Shown in pieces: positions 8,100 to 13,878 of a stretch of DNA of 34,015 nucleotides (position 1 is the first letter of the stretch; the number at the start of each line of letters is the position of its first letter). The notes under the pieces were generated by a model. It ran no database searches. It saw nothing but the letters and a program-made list of their open reading frames with translations, and was not told the origin of the DNA. A program made the position numbers and the translations under genes. Source of the stretch: a virus; the IMG/VR virus record IMGVR_UViG_3300025085_000095, positions 1-34,015 of that record; one strand, given 5' to 3'.

Positions 8100-9386
8100 T
8101 CAGACAATGCCTTTTAGGTTACGCCTTATGGGAGAACCCCAATCTGAGAACTCTTTCCTGCCTATCGCAAGGTATCGGAAGGCATCCGCACAGTGTGATG
8201 TCCAGTCGTGCAACGGCCTCTCAGCCCACACCTGCATGGTCTCATTGTACTGCCGGCGATACTGCCTAAGACAATCGATACCCTTCTCACACTTGTCCTT
8301 ATCGAAGTAGCACATATCCAGTAGCGACCTGACCGCTTGGATGCCGTCGTCTACGTTTAGCTGCGGGGCAATCGATACCGGGGTTACGCGTAAGTTATCC
8401 AATACCTCTAACCGTGACCGGCCGCTGCCTAGCTCCCTAACCCTGACATCGTGAGGCAAGATATGCTGCTCGTAAATATAACCCTTCTCTTGCAGAATAC
8501 GTGCGTAGTGATCAAGGCCCACCCCGGCGTTCTCGTAGTAATCAATAAGCCTCACCTCTGGACCGACAAACTGCGCAAACCAGATAGCAGTAGAGTCACC
8601 GACTCCTAAGTCCCACGCCGTCACCACGCCCACTGAGCGCTCGTAGGGGACACGATCTATCCTGCCCTCGTGTAACGCGTTAGCCATCTCATTCGTGTAG
8701 TAGGCGCCTTCTGAGAAGATCCTGAAGTCACCCTCCCAAATATGATCATAGACATCCGGGCGTTTCTTTAGGTCTTGTTGGCGCTCCTGCTCCAATACCG
8801 CTGGAAACCACGGGTTATCCCGCCAATTCATCTCAACGATCTTGCATTGCTCGGGCTCAGTTACCCGGAATCGATTATGCGTTGCGGATTTTTTGTTTTC
8901 AGGATTCCACGTTACCCATATCTCTGAGTCGTCCTCTCGCACTGTAGGGATAAGCTTTTGCCATGCCGTCTCAGTAACTGTCTCTGCCTCGTCCACCCAG
9001 CACAGAAGAATACGAGCCTTAGACTTAATGCTATCGAGGTTCCTGCGTAAGCCAGAGAATACGTAGCTAATCCGCCCATCCCGGCTGCGTATGTATCGCT
9101 CGCCTATCTCGTAGTAGTCCATGAGACAGGGAACAGAGCGGATGGCTGACTTCACCTCCTCCATAGAGGATTCATCGAGAGAGTTTAGGTGTTCTCGTGC
9201 GCACAGTATCTGGCCTTGCTTGCCAGCCACACCCCAGCGCATGCCCCATACAGCAGTCATTAGAGCGAACGAGCGAGTCTTAGCGCTTCCCCGGCCACCG
9301 TATGAGCAACGGTATCTAGCTTCCCCGGTAAATAGGTCGGCTAGTTTAGGCGGTAGTTCAATCGAGACCTTTTGCGACAAGTTCAA
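8100..9386 (-). CDS. terL: Terminase large subunit (PBSX-type)
   Basis: Packaging motor ATPase and nuclease. The N-terminal ATPase has a Walker A-like SYGGRGSAKT (28-37), a Walker B ILLCWVDEAE (126-135; D132, E133) and a coupling motif IWVTWNP (156-162). The C-terminal RNase H-like nuclease shows D259 in AWDLGVGDST, D282 in LIDYYEN and D401 in HCADAFRY. Length of 428 residues is normal for this family. A stop in the same frame directly precedes the TTG at 9386, so the gene must start at TTG 9386 or TTG 9380. The start overlaps the preceding small gene by 29 bases, so it is probably translated by coupling. A P22-type portal and this terminase suggest headful packaging, which is inference. Confidence 0.95.
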   Translation of the reverse strand: MNLSQKVSIELPPKLADLFTGEARYRCSYGGRGSAKTRSFALMTAVWGMRWGVAGKQGQILCAREHLNSLDESSMEEVKSAIRSVPCLMDYYEIGERYIRSRDGRISYVFSGLRRNLDSIKSKARILLCWVDEAETVTETAWQKLIPTVREDDSEIWVTWNPENKKSATHNRFRVTEPEQCKIVEMNWRDNPWFPAVLEQERQQDLKKRPDVYDHIWEGDFRIFSEGAYYTNEMANALHEGRIDRVPYERSVGVVTAWDLGVGDSTAIWFAQFVGPEVRLIDYYENAGVGLDHYARILQEKGYIYEQHILPHDVRVRELGSGRSRLEVLDNLRVTPVSIAPQLNVDDGIQAVRSLLDMCYFDKDKCEKGIDCLRQYRRQYNETMQVWAERPLHDWTSHCADAFRYLAIGRKEFSDWGSPIRRNLKGIV

Positions 9387-9663
9387 TCACCATTGGTGGA
9401 GTCATGGAACCATCGCTACTAGTGAGATCTGCATCCACTTGCTTGAGATCAGGTAGCGTCTTAGCGAGCATCTTGAGCCTCAATTCAGCCTGTGTCTTCT
9501 TCTGCTGAACCTTAGCTGCGAAGTGCTGGTCCTCTTCAGGGTCCAGCTCACCGATTTGATCAATTAAATCAAAGATGTAGTCGGCCTTACCCCTAATGCT
9601 TAATGCGCGCCTGTTCTCTTCATCTTTAACAGCGCGTACCTTTTGCCGTCTTGTCGTTGCCAC
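9358..9663 (-). CDS. Putative terminase small subunit, 101 aa
   Basis: Starting at GTG 9663 with GAGGATTAGGAC upstream, the protein reads MATTRRQKVRAVKDEENRRA, then a helical, coiled-coil-prone region (DYIFDLIDQIGELDPEED and AELRLKMLAKTLPDL) and a C-terminus ending PPMVIELVAKGLD. A longer reading without a ribosome site exists upstream and overlaps the previous gene; I rejected it. The size, the charged helical make-up and the position overlapping the large terminase support a DNA-recognition subunit. I see no clear helix-turn-helix motif, so the call rests mostly on context. Confidence 0.55.
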   Translation of the reverse strand: MATTRRQKVRAVKDEENRRALSIRGKADYIFDLIDQIGELDPEEDQHFAAKVQQKKTQAELRLKMLAKTLPDLKQVDADLTSSDGSMTPPMVIELVAKGLD

Positions 9664-9667
9664 CGTC

Positions 9668-9874
9668 CTAATCCTCGTCTGGGTGCGGTATTGAGTCGGC
9701 CCAGTACAGCCCCATGCTGTGTCCTGCCCGTATCTCGCCGTCCATAATGTCACTGAAAGTAAGAGGCCACGATTCCACAGTCATGTCGTCAAATGCGACA
9801 AGCACCGTTCTTTCGTTCTTAGGCATGTTGCCCGGTCGTACCGGATACCACTGGATACCAACCACTTGCAGCAT
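9668..9874 (-). CDS. DUF551-like small protein, 68 aa
   Basis: The protein has the pattern W-YPVRPGNMPKNERTVLVAF, DDMTVESWPLTF and a closing LYWADSIPHPDED, which resembles the short phage DUF551 family (a W-P-xx-G start, VLV strand, and W-x-PxP-E end). GAGG stands 8 bases before the ATG, and the stop lies four bases before the small terminase start. Function unknown. Confidence 0.6.
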   Translation of the reverse strand: MLQVVGIQWYPVRPGNMPKNERTVLVAFDDMTVESWPLTFSDIMDGEIRAGHSMGLYWADSIPHPDED

Positions 9875-9906
9875 ACTATCGCCTCACTGCCAATGACCCG
9901 CTGATT

Positions 9907-10101
9907 CTAAGACTTATCCACAGACTCATCAACCGGCACGGGATCTTTGGTGAATATCGACTCCCCGTACTTCTCGTAGATTCTTAGGTATCTGCGCATT
10001 GTGTCGTAGTGTACGCCCATGACTTGCGAGATAGACCAAGTGTCTACGCCTCGCTCAAAAAGAGACATCGCCTCCTGCATTTGGTTTTGGTTGAGCTTCA
10101 C
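9907..10101 (-). CDS. Small helix-turn-helix protein, 64 aa
   Basis: From GTG 10101 the protein reads MKLNQNQMQEAMSLFERGVD, then TWSISQVMGVHYDTMRRYLR. That is a good resolvase/homeodomain-like HTH (helix, turn at MGVHYD, recognition helix TMRRYLRIYEKY). GGGGA lies 6 bases upstream of the GTG. A longer reading upstream runs through the previous gene in another frame and has no support. It overlaps the end of the 71-aa membrane gene by 47 bases. It sits three small genes ahead of terminase, so it may regulate late genes or act in DNA recognition for packaging; both are guesses. Confidence 0.65.
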   Translation of the reverse strand: MKLNQNQMQEAMSLFERGVDTWSISQVMGVHYDTMRRYLRIYEKYGESIFTKDPVPVDESVDKS

Positions 10102-10270
10102 AACTAATCCCCAGATTTTTGTAGTCAGGCCAATGCCCGGCACAGACCATGTTTGTGTAGTGCGCCTCTTCTGCAAGCGCGTCTTGATAATCCATCTCCC
10201 CCACAAAGCCCAGCATGACGACGCCGGCAATCAAGCTTATGGAAGGTAAAACGTAACGCGAGTATCTCAT
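10055..10270 (-). CDS. Small phage membrane protein with EAHYxxMV motif, 71 aa
   Basis: A single N-terminal membrane segment (about residues 7-24, LPSISLIAGVVMLGFV) is followed by MDYQDALAEEAHYTNMVCAG and HWPDYKNLGISCEAQ. The EAHYxxMV...WPDY pattern is one I recognise from many siphovirus and podovirus genomes as a short membrane protein of unknown role. GAGGATTC precedes the ATG. Two Cys in the periplasm-facing part could pair. It is not in the lysis cluster, so a spanin role is unlikely. Confidence 0.7.
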   Translation of the reverse strand: MRYSRYVLPSISLIAGVVMLGFVGEMDYQDALAEEAHYTNMVCAGHWPDYKNLGISCEAQPKPNAGGDVSF

Positions 10271-10272
10271 GA

Positions 10273-10728
10273 CTAGAATCCTCGTTTTAATCGGTAAGTT
10301 TTTTGCGAACTGATAATGCTTGCCTCTTCAGGCTCTGACCTTTCTGGCACCCAACGCTTCCTATCGTTTTTAAACTTGTCTTTGAGATCAGCCTCGCTGG
10401 CAGCTACGACAACATAACTATCCCGGCGCACAGTCTCTACCGTAACAACGTAGACCTGCTCATATTCCTTTTGGCGCTTCTCCGCTTCCGCTTCTTCCAT
10501 GCTGTAGCACTGCACCCGCGCACCCTGTTTTGAGTAAACGTCTACGCGTCGACTTAAAGGCTTATTGCCACTACGAAAGGCGTACTCCAATGCGTCATTG
10601 ATTGCGTGTTTTTTGAGTGCAGCGTCAGATAGATATTCGCTGTTGCCTTGTGCATCGAGCCCGCAGACAGACCAAACCTTCCATTCATCAACCCAGTCGA
10701 CGACCACTGATTCCCATGAATAGCTCAT
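10273..10728 (-). CDS. Hypothetical protein, 151 aa
   Basis: I do not recognise the family. The sequence is mixed alpha/beta: an N-terminal Trp-rich part (WVDEWKVWSVCGLDAQG), a helical middle (KKHAINDALEYAFRSG), a beta hairpin with CYSMEEAEAEKRQKEYEQVY, and a C-terminal strand-helix unit (VYVVTVETVRRDSYVVVAAS then a Lys/Arg-rich end). The last part resembles a small domain seen at the end of other phage proteins but I cannot name it. AGGAG is 8 bases ahead of the ATG, inside the end of the 52-aa gene, and the ATG overlaps that gene's stop. Confidence 0.7.
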   Translation of the reverse strand: MSYSWESVVVDWVDEWKVWSVCGLDAQGNSEYLSDAALKKHAINDALEYAFRSGNKPLSRRVDVYSKQGARVQCYSMEEAEAEKRQKEYEQVYVVTVETVRRDSYVVVAASEADLKDKFKNDRKRWVPERSEPEEASIISSQKTYRLKRGF

Positions 10729-10883
10729 AACATAGCTCCTATGCGCTTAATACGCGCCGGTAAGTCTTCGATATCGAACTCGTTTAGGTGCGGAAATTCC
10801 TGCTCGATGATGGACGCCACCTCGTGATCAAAGTAGCGCGCCCGTAGCAGAGATAAGATGCGCAGCTCTATGTCAGCGTTCAT
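10725..10883 (-). CDS. Small helical protein, 52 aa
   Basis: The frame encodes MNADIELRILSLLRARYFDH, EVASIIEQEFPHLNEFD, then IEDLPARIKRIGAML. It is fully helical in appearance with no Cys. The ATG overlaps the stop of the 89-aa gene (ATGA) and its own TGA overlaps the ATG of the 151-aa gene; this tight fit on both sides is the main reason to accept it. Its ribosome site is weak. Function unknown. Confidence 0.65.
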   Translation of the reverse strand: MNADIELRILSLLRARYFDHEVASIIEQEFPHLNEFDIEDLPARIKRIGAML

Positions 10884-11149
10884 TGGTAGCACCAAGCGGG
10901 ATCGACTGGCTCATCGTGCAGGCCTCGTCCCTTGCTCGCCATATAGTTGCGGCCCTCAATAATCTCGTCTCGTGCGCGGATAGCCCATTCAAGCACGTCT
11001 TGCTCGTCACCCCACCAAGCCTGCGGCTTTTCAAAAAGCAAACCATCAACACAGACCTCTACGCTAGGGACTCGCTTGCTGTCGATACTATTGGTGAGAT
11101 ATCGCTCTGCCATCGCCAACACTAAATTTTCTCGCGCTACTTCGTTCAT
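10880..11149 (-). CDS. Hypothetical protein, 89 aa
   Basis: From ATG 11149 (GGGAG 8 bases upstream) the protein starts MNEVARENLVLAMAERYLTN and contains a beta strand VPSVEVCVDGLLF, a helical WWGDEQDVLEWAIRARDEII segment and an EPVDPAWCYQ end. An earlier in-frame start would add 34 residues that overlap the previous gene and look non-coding, so I rejected it. I do not recognise the family. Confidence 0.65.
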   Translation of the reverse strand: MNEVARENLVLAMAERYLTNSIDSKRVPSVEVCVDGLLFEKPQAWWGDEQDVLEWAIRARDEIIEGRNYMASKGRGLHDEPVDPAWCYQ

Positions 11150-11175
11150 AACTTTTCTCCCTTGGTAAAGGCCGC

Positions 11176-11421
11176 TTATGCAACCTCTCCATACCAATTT
11201 TGCATACGCTCGGCCACTTCCTTCAAAGTCCACCCCGGAAACTCTTGCCACAAGTCACCAACCACTTCGTACATCTGCTCGCCATCCATGTTAGTGAGGC
11301 CAGCGATTTCTTTGTGAGTGAATACAAGCACGCGCTTGCCGTCATGCGACTTGGTGATACGCATACGGCCAAAAGCCATTTGACCGTTAGCAGTTACATA
11401 AATAGTTTTTCGATTTGCCAT
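11176..11421 (-). CDS. Hypothetical protein, 81 aa
   Basis: Starts MANRKTIYVTANGQMAFGRM; it has an N-terminal beta portion with FTHKEIAGL and a helical C-terminus (YEVVGDLWQEFPGWTLKEVA). GGGAGAG stands before the ATG. It is soluble, with no Cys. I do not recognise it. It follows ninG after an 88-base gap that contains only a possible 14-codon frame. Confidence 0.65.
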   Translation of the reverse strand: MANRKTIYVTANGQMAFGRMRITKSHDGKRVLVFTHKEIAGLTNMDGEQMYEVVGDLWQEFPGWTLKEVAERMQNWYGEVA

Positions 11422-11460
11422 TGTGTCTCTCCCGTTGATGCCGGGACATCCCCGACACCC

Positions 11461-11505
11461 CTAATGTCTCATATCCTGACACGGCGCGCAAGGCAGGTAA
11501 GCCAT
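11461..11505 (-). CDS. Possible 14-aa CxxC micro-ORF
   Basis: Four bases after the ninG stop, a frame MAYLPCAPCQDMRH runs to a TAG. GGAG lies 12 bases upstream inside the end of ninG. A PCxPC motif in a tiny peptide just behind ninG is the only support; chance is a fair alternative. The rest of this 88-base gap holds a weak dyad (CGGG, five bases, CCCG) ahead of the next ribosome site. Confidence 0.25.
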   Translation of the reverse strand: MAYLPCAPCQDMRH

Positions 11506-11509
11506 TTTT

Positions 11510-11941
11510 TTACTTTTCTCCAAGGCGAACAGCTTGCTCGGCTATTCGTAGCTTTAACTCCACCTTGATATCTTCTAGCTCAATGCGATTCTGCTTACAC
11601 AGCTCACGCTTCTTATCGTTCAGCTCCCTGACCATCTCGATGCCGTAGGTGTCTACCATATACAGTGAGTAGTCATCGTGCCGGCCACTGGCGTACTGGT
11701 TACAGCCTTTGCACTGCGGGTGGATGTTCTCTTCTACTAGCTTGGTAGCTGTCCACTTACGACTAATAAAGTGACCGCCATCCATTTCTTTGTAGTGCTG
11801 GCGCTTCCCGCAGGTCACACAAGAGGCTAGGCCGTTCTCATCCGCAGCCTTCATTCTCACAAGCTTTTGGAGTAGCACGGCGGCCTCTTCTCTCAGCTTC
11901 GCTACGGTTTTTTGTTTTTTCGGCTTTGTTGAAGTCGGCAT
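11510..11941 (-). CDS. ninG: NinG/Rap-family recombination nuclease-like protein
   Basis: A lambda NinG (Rap) family protein, a Holliday/branched-DNA-linked nuclease. The basic N-terminus (MPTSTKPKKQKTVAKLREEA) leads into a helix ALLQKLVRMKAAD-type block. The zinc/HNH-like core follows: CVTCG (C41, C44), MDGGHFISR (H57), HPQCKGCN (H74, C77, C80) and ASGRHDDYSLYMVDTYG. Length of 143 residues suits the shorter NinG form. It lies two genes behind ninB as in lambdoid phages. The start overlaps the preceding zinc-ribbon frame by 104 bases, but the family start supports this ATG. Confidence 0.88.
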   Translation of the reverse strand: MPTSTKPKKQKTVAKLREEAAVLLQKLVRMKAADENGLASCVTCGKRQHYKEMDGGHFISRKWTATKLVEENIHPQCKGCNQYASGRHDDYSLYMVDTYGIEMVRELNDKKRELCKQNRIELEDIKVELKLRIAEQAVRLGEK

Positions 11942-12083
11942 AGGTTAAATTCCTTTCATCGGCTACCGCGCGCTCCCATACACCGCATGTGCATTTAAAG
12001 CCTTGCAGGCCGTGTGGTTTGGTTTGATAGAAAAAGGGCATCATAGCTGCATTGCAGACGATGCATCGGCGCATGTGACTCAT
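11838..12083 (-). CDS. Small zinc-ribbon protein, 81 aa, overlapping ninG
   Basis: The N-terminal half is a zinc ribbon: MRRCIVCNAAMMPFF, then LQGFKCTCGVWER (CxxC and CxC). The C-terminal half (SEAERRGRRATPKACENEGC) overlaps the first 104 bases of ninG in another frame. The ATG overlaps the ninB stop (ATGA), which supports translation. The unusually long overlap leaves open that the protein ends sooner by mutation in relatives or that only the ribbon matters. Function unknown, probably nucleic-acid binding. Confidence 0.55.
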   Translation of the reverse strand: MSHMRRCIVCNAAMMPFFYQTKPHGLQGFKCTCGVWERAVADERNLTYADFNKAEKTKNRSEAERRGRRATPKACENEGCG

Positions 12084-12466
12084 CGCCCGAACGGCACATC
12101 AATGTCGTGAGTCTCAGCGAGGTGCCTTCCAATGACACGCTGCACGTCGTCTACCTCGTTAGTTAGTAGGTCAGACGATGACTTCCTGCCAAATAACGCC
12201 TCTTGTACTTTATCCCACATAATGAGCTTAACCAGCTCCTTAGTTGGTGGAATCGACATCGTTACGACTTGTTGCATATCCTTTCCCCGGGCATCCAGCT
12301 CTCGTGCGACATGCGCGCAGTAAGCGTAGATGGCTTTGTTTTGTTGACTAGTGCGTGTCTGTGGCTTGATCTGATAGGTCAGCTTTTTATCGACATTAGC
12401 CATGATAAAGTTACATAGCTCACGCGCCTGATGTTCGTTGTTGACTACCCAGTTATGGCTGCTCAC
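12080..12466 (-). CDS. ninB: NinB-family recombination protein
   Basis: Matches the phage NinB family (lambda Orf-like recombination mediator that loads on single-stranded DNA and binds SSB). Signature parts are QTRTSQQNKAIYAYCAHVAR, then IPPTKELVKLIMWDKVQEAL, a basic loop FGRKSSSDLLTNEVDDVQRV and a C-terminus HLAETHDIDVPFGR, which matches the usual GV-VPFP-like end. The start is GTG with a very good GGGGAGAG site 5 bases upstream. It overlaps the 124-aa gene by 14 bases. Together with the annealing and SSB-like proteins upstream it forms a recombination set. Confidence 0.82.
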   Translation of the reverse strand: MSSHNWVVNNEHQARELCNFIMANVDKKLTYQIKPQTRTSQQNKAIYAYCAHVARELDARGKDMQQVVTMSIPPTKELVKLIMWDKVQEALFGRKSSSDLLTNEVDDVQRVIGRHLAETHDIDVPFGR

Positions 12467-12827
12467 GAGTCAGTCTCTCCCCGGTCTTTGTGTAGCACCG
12501 GCCATACTTATTGAGAAAATACTCCTGATGCGTACCTAAGAAGTCGTGATATAGCTCGTCTTCCAGCTCCATATCCCGAGAGCTAATTTTACCACCTTCC
12601 GACTTAAACTTCTGCGTGTAAGGTGAGCCACCACTATCATTAGCACGCTTGAGCCAGTTGACCACAAACCTTGCGCCGTTCACTTTACGCTTACCGGGAT
12701 TAGCGTCAGCCCAGTTAGCTATAGCCGCCAGCTCCTTATGGACATCGATCTTATCGTAGGCTCTCTGCCAGTTGATAATCTCCTCATCGCTTGGCTCGTA
12801 GTACGTACCGTCTTTTAGAATTATCAC
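12453..12827 (-). CDS. Putative replication-linked protein (DnaT/replisome-organiser-like C-terminal domain), 124 aa
   Basis: The segment YEPSDEEIINWQRAYDKIDV, KELAAIANWADANPGKR, VNGARFVVNWLKRANDSGGS has the W-Y-DV-EL-W-NP-KR-FVVNWL order found at the C-terminus of phage replication initiators and DnaT-like proteins. There is no N-terminal DNA-binding wing, so it is a stand-alone version. The C-terminus is charged. It starts at GTG in a GTGA overlap with the previous stop. With no helicase or loader visible here, it could link the phage origin to host DnaB/DnaC; that is inference. Confidence 0.5.
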   Translation of the reverse strand: MIILKDGTYYEPSDEEIINWQRAYDKIDVHKELAAIANWADANPGKRKVNGARFVVNWLKRANDSGGSPYTQKFKSEGGKISSRDMELEDELYHDFLGTHQEYFLNKYGRCYTKTGERLTREQP

Positions 12828-13060
12828 TGGACATACTCCCGGTCTTTATAGAACACCTCTTTCATATCCCAGTGCATCAAATGATCTGGCGGAAAAGCCC
12901 ACTGACACTCCCGGCCATCGTCGTGTATTTCCATGACCCGAAAGAAACTGCCCTTGTAACGACTTTCCATAAACTCAGCCATTTGCTTTGCACTCTCCAA
13001 ACTTGGATACATGCCATCCATCATGCCTGAACGCATATCTACAACTACAAACATATTCAT
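12824..13060 (-). CDS. Hypothetical protein, 78 aa
   Basis: Reads MNMFVVVDMRSGMMDGMYPS, then LESAKQMAEFMESRYKGSFF and a Trp-rich acidic end. The beta-helix-beta start (VVVDM...GMYPSLESAKQMAE) resembles short phage proteins of unknown role. GTG at 13069 and ATG at 13054 are alternative starts; none has an ideal ribosome site. It is the first gene behind the 378-bp non-coding region and has a CUUG-loop hairpin in its leader. Confidence 0.6.
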   Translation of the reverse strand: MNMFVVVDMRSGMMDGMYPSLESAKQMAEFMESRYKGSFFRVMEIHDDGRECQWAFPPDHLMHWDMKEVFYKDREYVQ

Positions 13061-13080
13061 AATCCACACTTACCCTTTTA

Positions 13081-13102
13081 ATGCCAGAGCAAGCTCTGAC
13101 AT
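13081..13102 (-). promoter_or_regulatory. Leader hairpin or operator dyad ahead of the 78-aa gene
   Basis: A nearly perfect 22-bp dyad: the core CAGAGCTTGCTCTG is flanked by ATG on one side and CAT on the other, with one G-U pair. As RNA on the minus strand it forms a 9-10 bp stem closed by a stable C(UU)G loop about 20 bases before the ATG at 13060. It has no U-tract, so it is not a terminator. It may tune translation or bind a regulator as DNA. Confidence 0.55.
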
Positions 13103-13126
13103 GAAGTTAGTTAATAATGACGAGCG

Positions 13127-13192
13127 TTAATTACTGTATCGAATCTTGTCATCTATCCGCTTGATCTGCTCTCGACCAGCGGGGCGCATCAT
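13127..13192 (-). CDS. Possible 21-aa peptide
   Basis: A frame encoding MMRPAGREQIKRIDDKIRYS plus one residue lies in the large non-coding region. GGAG occurs 13 bases upstream, which is somewhat far. The composition (charged, helical) is like a real peptide, but length and spacing make this uncertain. Confidence 0.3.
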   Translation of the reverse strand: MMRPAGREQIKRIDDKIRYSN

Positions 13193-13213
13193 GAAGAGGG
13201 TCAACTCCGCTCC

Positions 13214-13231
13214 GGGGTTCTTCGGTTCCCC
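13214..13231. other. UUCG-capped hairpin in the intergenic region
   Basis: On the plus strand GGGG and CCCC pair around an inner C-G pair closing a TTCG tetraloop, with two T-T mismatches. It has no following T-run on either strand, so it is not an intrinsic terminator. It lies between the operator array and the 78-aa gene. Role unknown. Confidence 0.35.
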
Positions 13232-13281
13232 AGCCTAACGCCCAGTAATCTCTGACTTAAAGAAAAGAAGTGTGTAGAAAG

Positions 13282-13335
13282 GTAACACTTTGTTACTTAT
13301 CGTAACGAGTTGTCACTTGTTGTAACGTGACGTAC
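13282..13335. promoter_or_regulatory. Phased operator array: GTNAC boxes every 10 bp
   Basis: The 5-bp palindrome GTNAC occurs at 13282 (GTAAC), 13292 (GTTAC), 13302 (GTAAC), 13312 (GTCAC) and 13322 (GTAAC), and a degenerate GTAC follows at 13332. The step is exactly 10 bp each time. The first two boxes form a perfect 15-bp inverted repeat (GTAACACTTTGTTAC). Equally it can be read as three 20-bp direct repeats. The last three boxes lie in the -35, spacer and -10 of the plus-strand promoter, so a bound protein would block it. The obvious candidates are the HTH proteins encoded at 13660-13878 and 13448-13663. Iterons of a replication origin are the main alternative. Confidence 0.7.
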
Positions 13336-13338
13336 AAT
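13310..13338 (+). promoter_or_regulatory. Sigma70-type promoter on the plus strand
   Basis: TTGTCA (13310-13315) and TACAAT (13333-13338) are separated by exactly 17 bases; each differs from the consensus at one or two positions. The start point should lie near 13344. It is the only strong promoter I find pointing against the gene direction, and it overlaps the GTNAC array. No ATG-started frame follows before the terminator at 13421. Confidence 0.7.
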
Positions 13339-13343
13339 ACACA

Positions 13344-13447
13344 CGTCTTTGTCTCTTAGCCGAGGTCGAAGATACCACAACATTGACCCCCTTAGTCAAC
13401 ATAGTGGAACTCCCGTGACTCCCCCTCTCTCGAGGGGGTTTCTTTTT
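13344..13447 (+). ncRNA. Predicted ~100-nt plus-strand small RNA (OOP-like)
   Basis: The interval runs from the predicted start of the 13310-13338 promoter to an intrinsic terminator. It contains a hairpin: CCAC (13375-13378) pairs with GTGG (13404-13407), and inside that TTGAC (13383-13387) pairs with GTCAA (13395-13399) around a CCCCTTA loop. The 3' end is the terminator hairpin. There is no plausible start codon in it. Its 3' end touches the 3' end of the winged-helix gene on the other strand, so read-through would be antisense to the two HTH genes, a layout like lambda OOP RNA against cII. Existence is predicted from signals only. Confidence 0.55.
13421..13447 (+). terminator. Intrinsic terminator of the plus-strand RNA
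   Basis: CCCCCTC (13421-13427) pairs with GAGGGGG (13432-13438) around a TCTC loop, followed by TTTCTTTTT. The 7-bp GC-rich stem plus T-tract points to termination on the plus strand only; the minus-strand side has no T-run. Confidence 0.8.
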
Positions 13448-13663
13448 CTAGGATTGCAACGGCATAAACCACTCGGCAATCTGCACTGACTCACCGTATC
13501 TGTTTAACACCATCTTCCGCTCAGAGAAGATTTTGTACCCCTCTGCCCTTAGCTCACTGATACGTGCCGGGCATTCAATAACCCCTAAATCATCCCATGC
13601 ACTTAACCTAGTTAGCCGCTTGCCGCTCTTTAGGTGCGACAGAATCCTTTTCTTCTGACTCAT
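13448..13663 (-). CDS. Winged-helix/HTH_39-like DNA-binding protein, 71 aa
   Basis: Sequence MSQKKRILSHLKSGKRLTRL, then SAWDDLGVIECPARISELRA, EGYKIFSERK and a wing ending IAEWFMPLQS. This is the short phage HTH domain family (HTH_39-like) that resembles excisionase or Gam-like wings: LK-G-LT-A-LG-ARISELR-GY-I. It starts in an ATGA-type overlap with the CI-like gene and ends right at the plus-strand terminator. It may regulate the neighbouring operator array. Exact role unknown. Confidence 0.75.
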   Translation of the reverse strand: MSQKKRILSHLKSGKRLTRLSAWDDLGVIECPARISELRAEGYKIFSERKMVLNRYGESVQIAEWFMPLQS

Positions 13664-13878
13664 AGCTCTTTCTCCCGTAAGAACTCAGTAATTGGCACGC
13701 CGAAGTAATCAGCCAGCATGCCAATCGTGTCCACTGAATCAATCCGCTGTCTCCAGCGGTATACAGTGGCCCTAGAGACGTTTAACTGCGATCCAAGGCG
13801 TGAGCCTGCCTGATCATTAACGTCCGTTAGAAGCTCGCAGAAACGCTCTGCGGCCTGCCTAGAATGTATTGCTTGCAT
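13660..13878 (-). CDS. Cro/CI-like HTH regulator, 72 aa
   Basis: From ATG 13878 the protein reads MQAIHSRQAAERFCELLTDV, then NDQAGSRLGSQLNVSRATVYR and WRQRIDSVDTIGMLADYFGVPITEFL. The LGSQLNVSRATVYRWR helix-turn-helix and the closing DYFGVPITEFL are typical of HTH_3 (Xre/Cro) regulators. I chose this start because it forms TAATG with the HNH stop and has GGGGAGGG 9 bases upstream; the longer form would run into the HNH gene. There is no C-terminal cleavage domain, so it is Cro-sized. It is the best candidate to bind the GTNAC array or the early promoter dyad. Confidence 0.78.
   Translation of the reverse strand: MQAIHSRQAAERFCELLTDVNDQAGSRLGSQLNVSRATVYRWRQRIDSVDTIGMLADYFGVPITEFLREKEL

Noticed and set aside
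9664-9753. Longer N-terminus for the putative small terminase
   Set aside because: It overlaps the DUF551-like gene in another frame, has no ribosome site and its residues look non-coding; GTG 9663 has a good site.
10102-10230. Longer N-terminus for the 64-aa HTH protein
   Set aside because: It runs through the EAHY membrane gene in another frame; the GTG at 10101 has GGGGA upstream.
13214-13231. UUCG hairpin as a terminator
   Set aside because: No T-run follows on either strand and the stem has two mismatches.
13266-13340. Divergent minus-strand promoter opposite the small RNA promoter
   Set aside because: The best candidate (TTACAA and TACGAT about 15 bases apart) is too weak to list.
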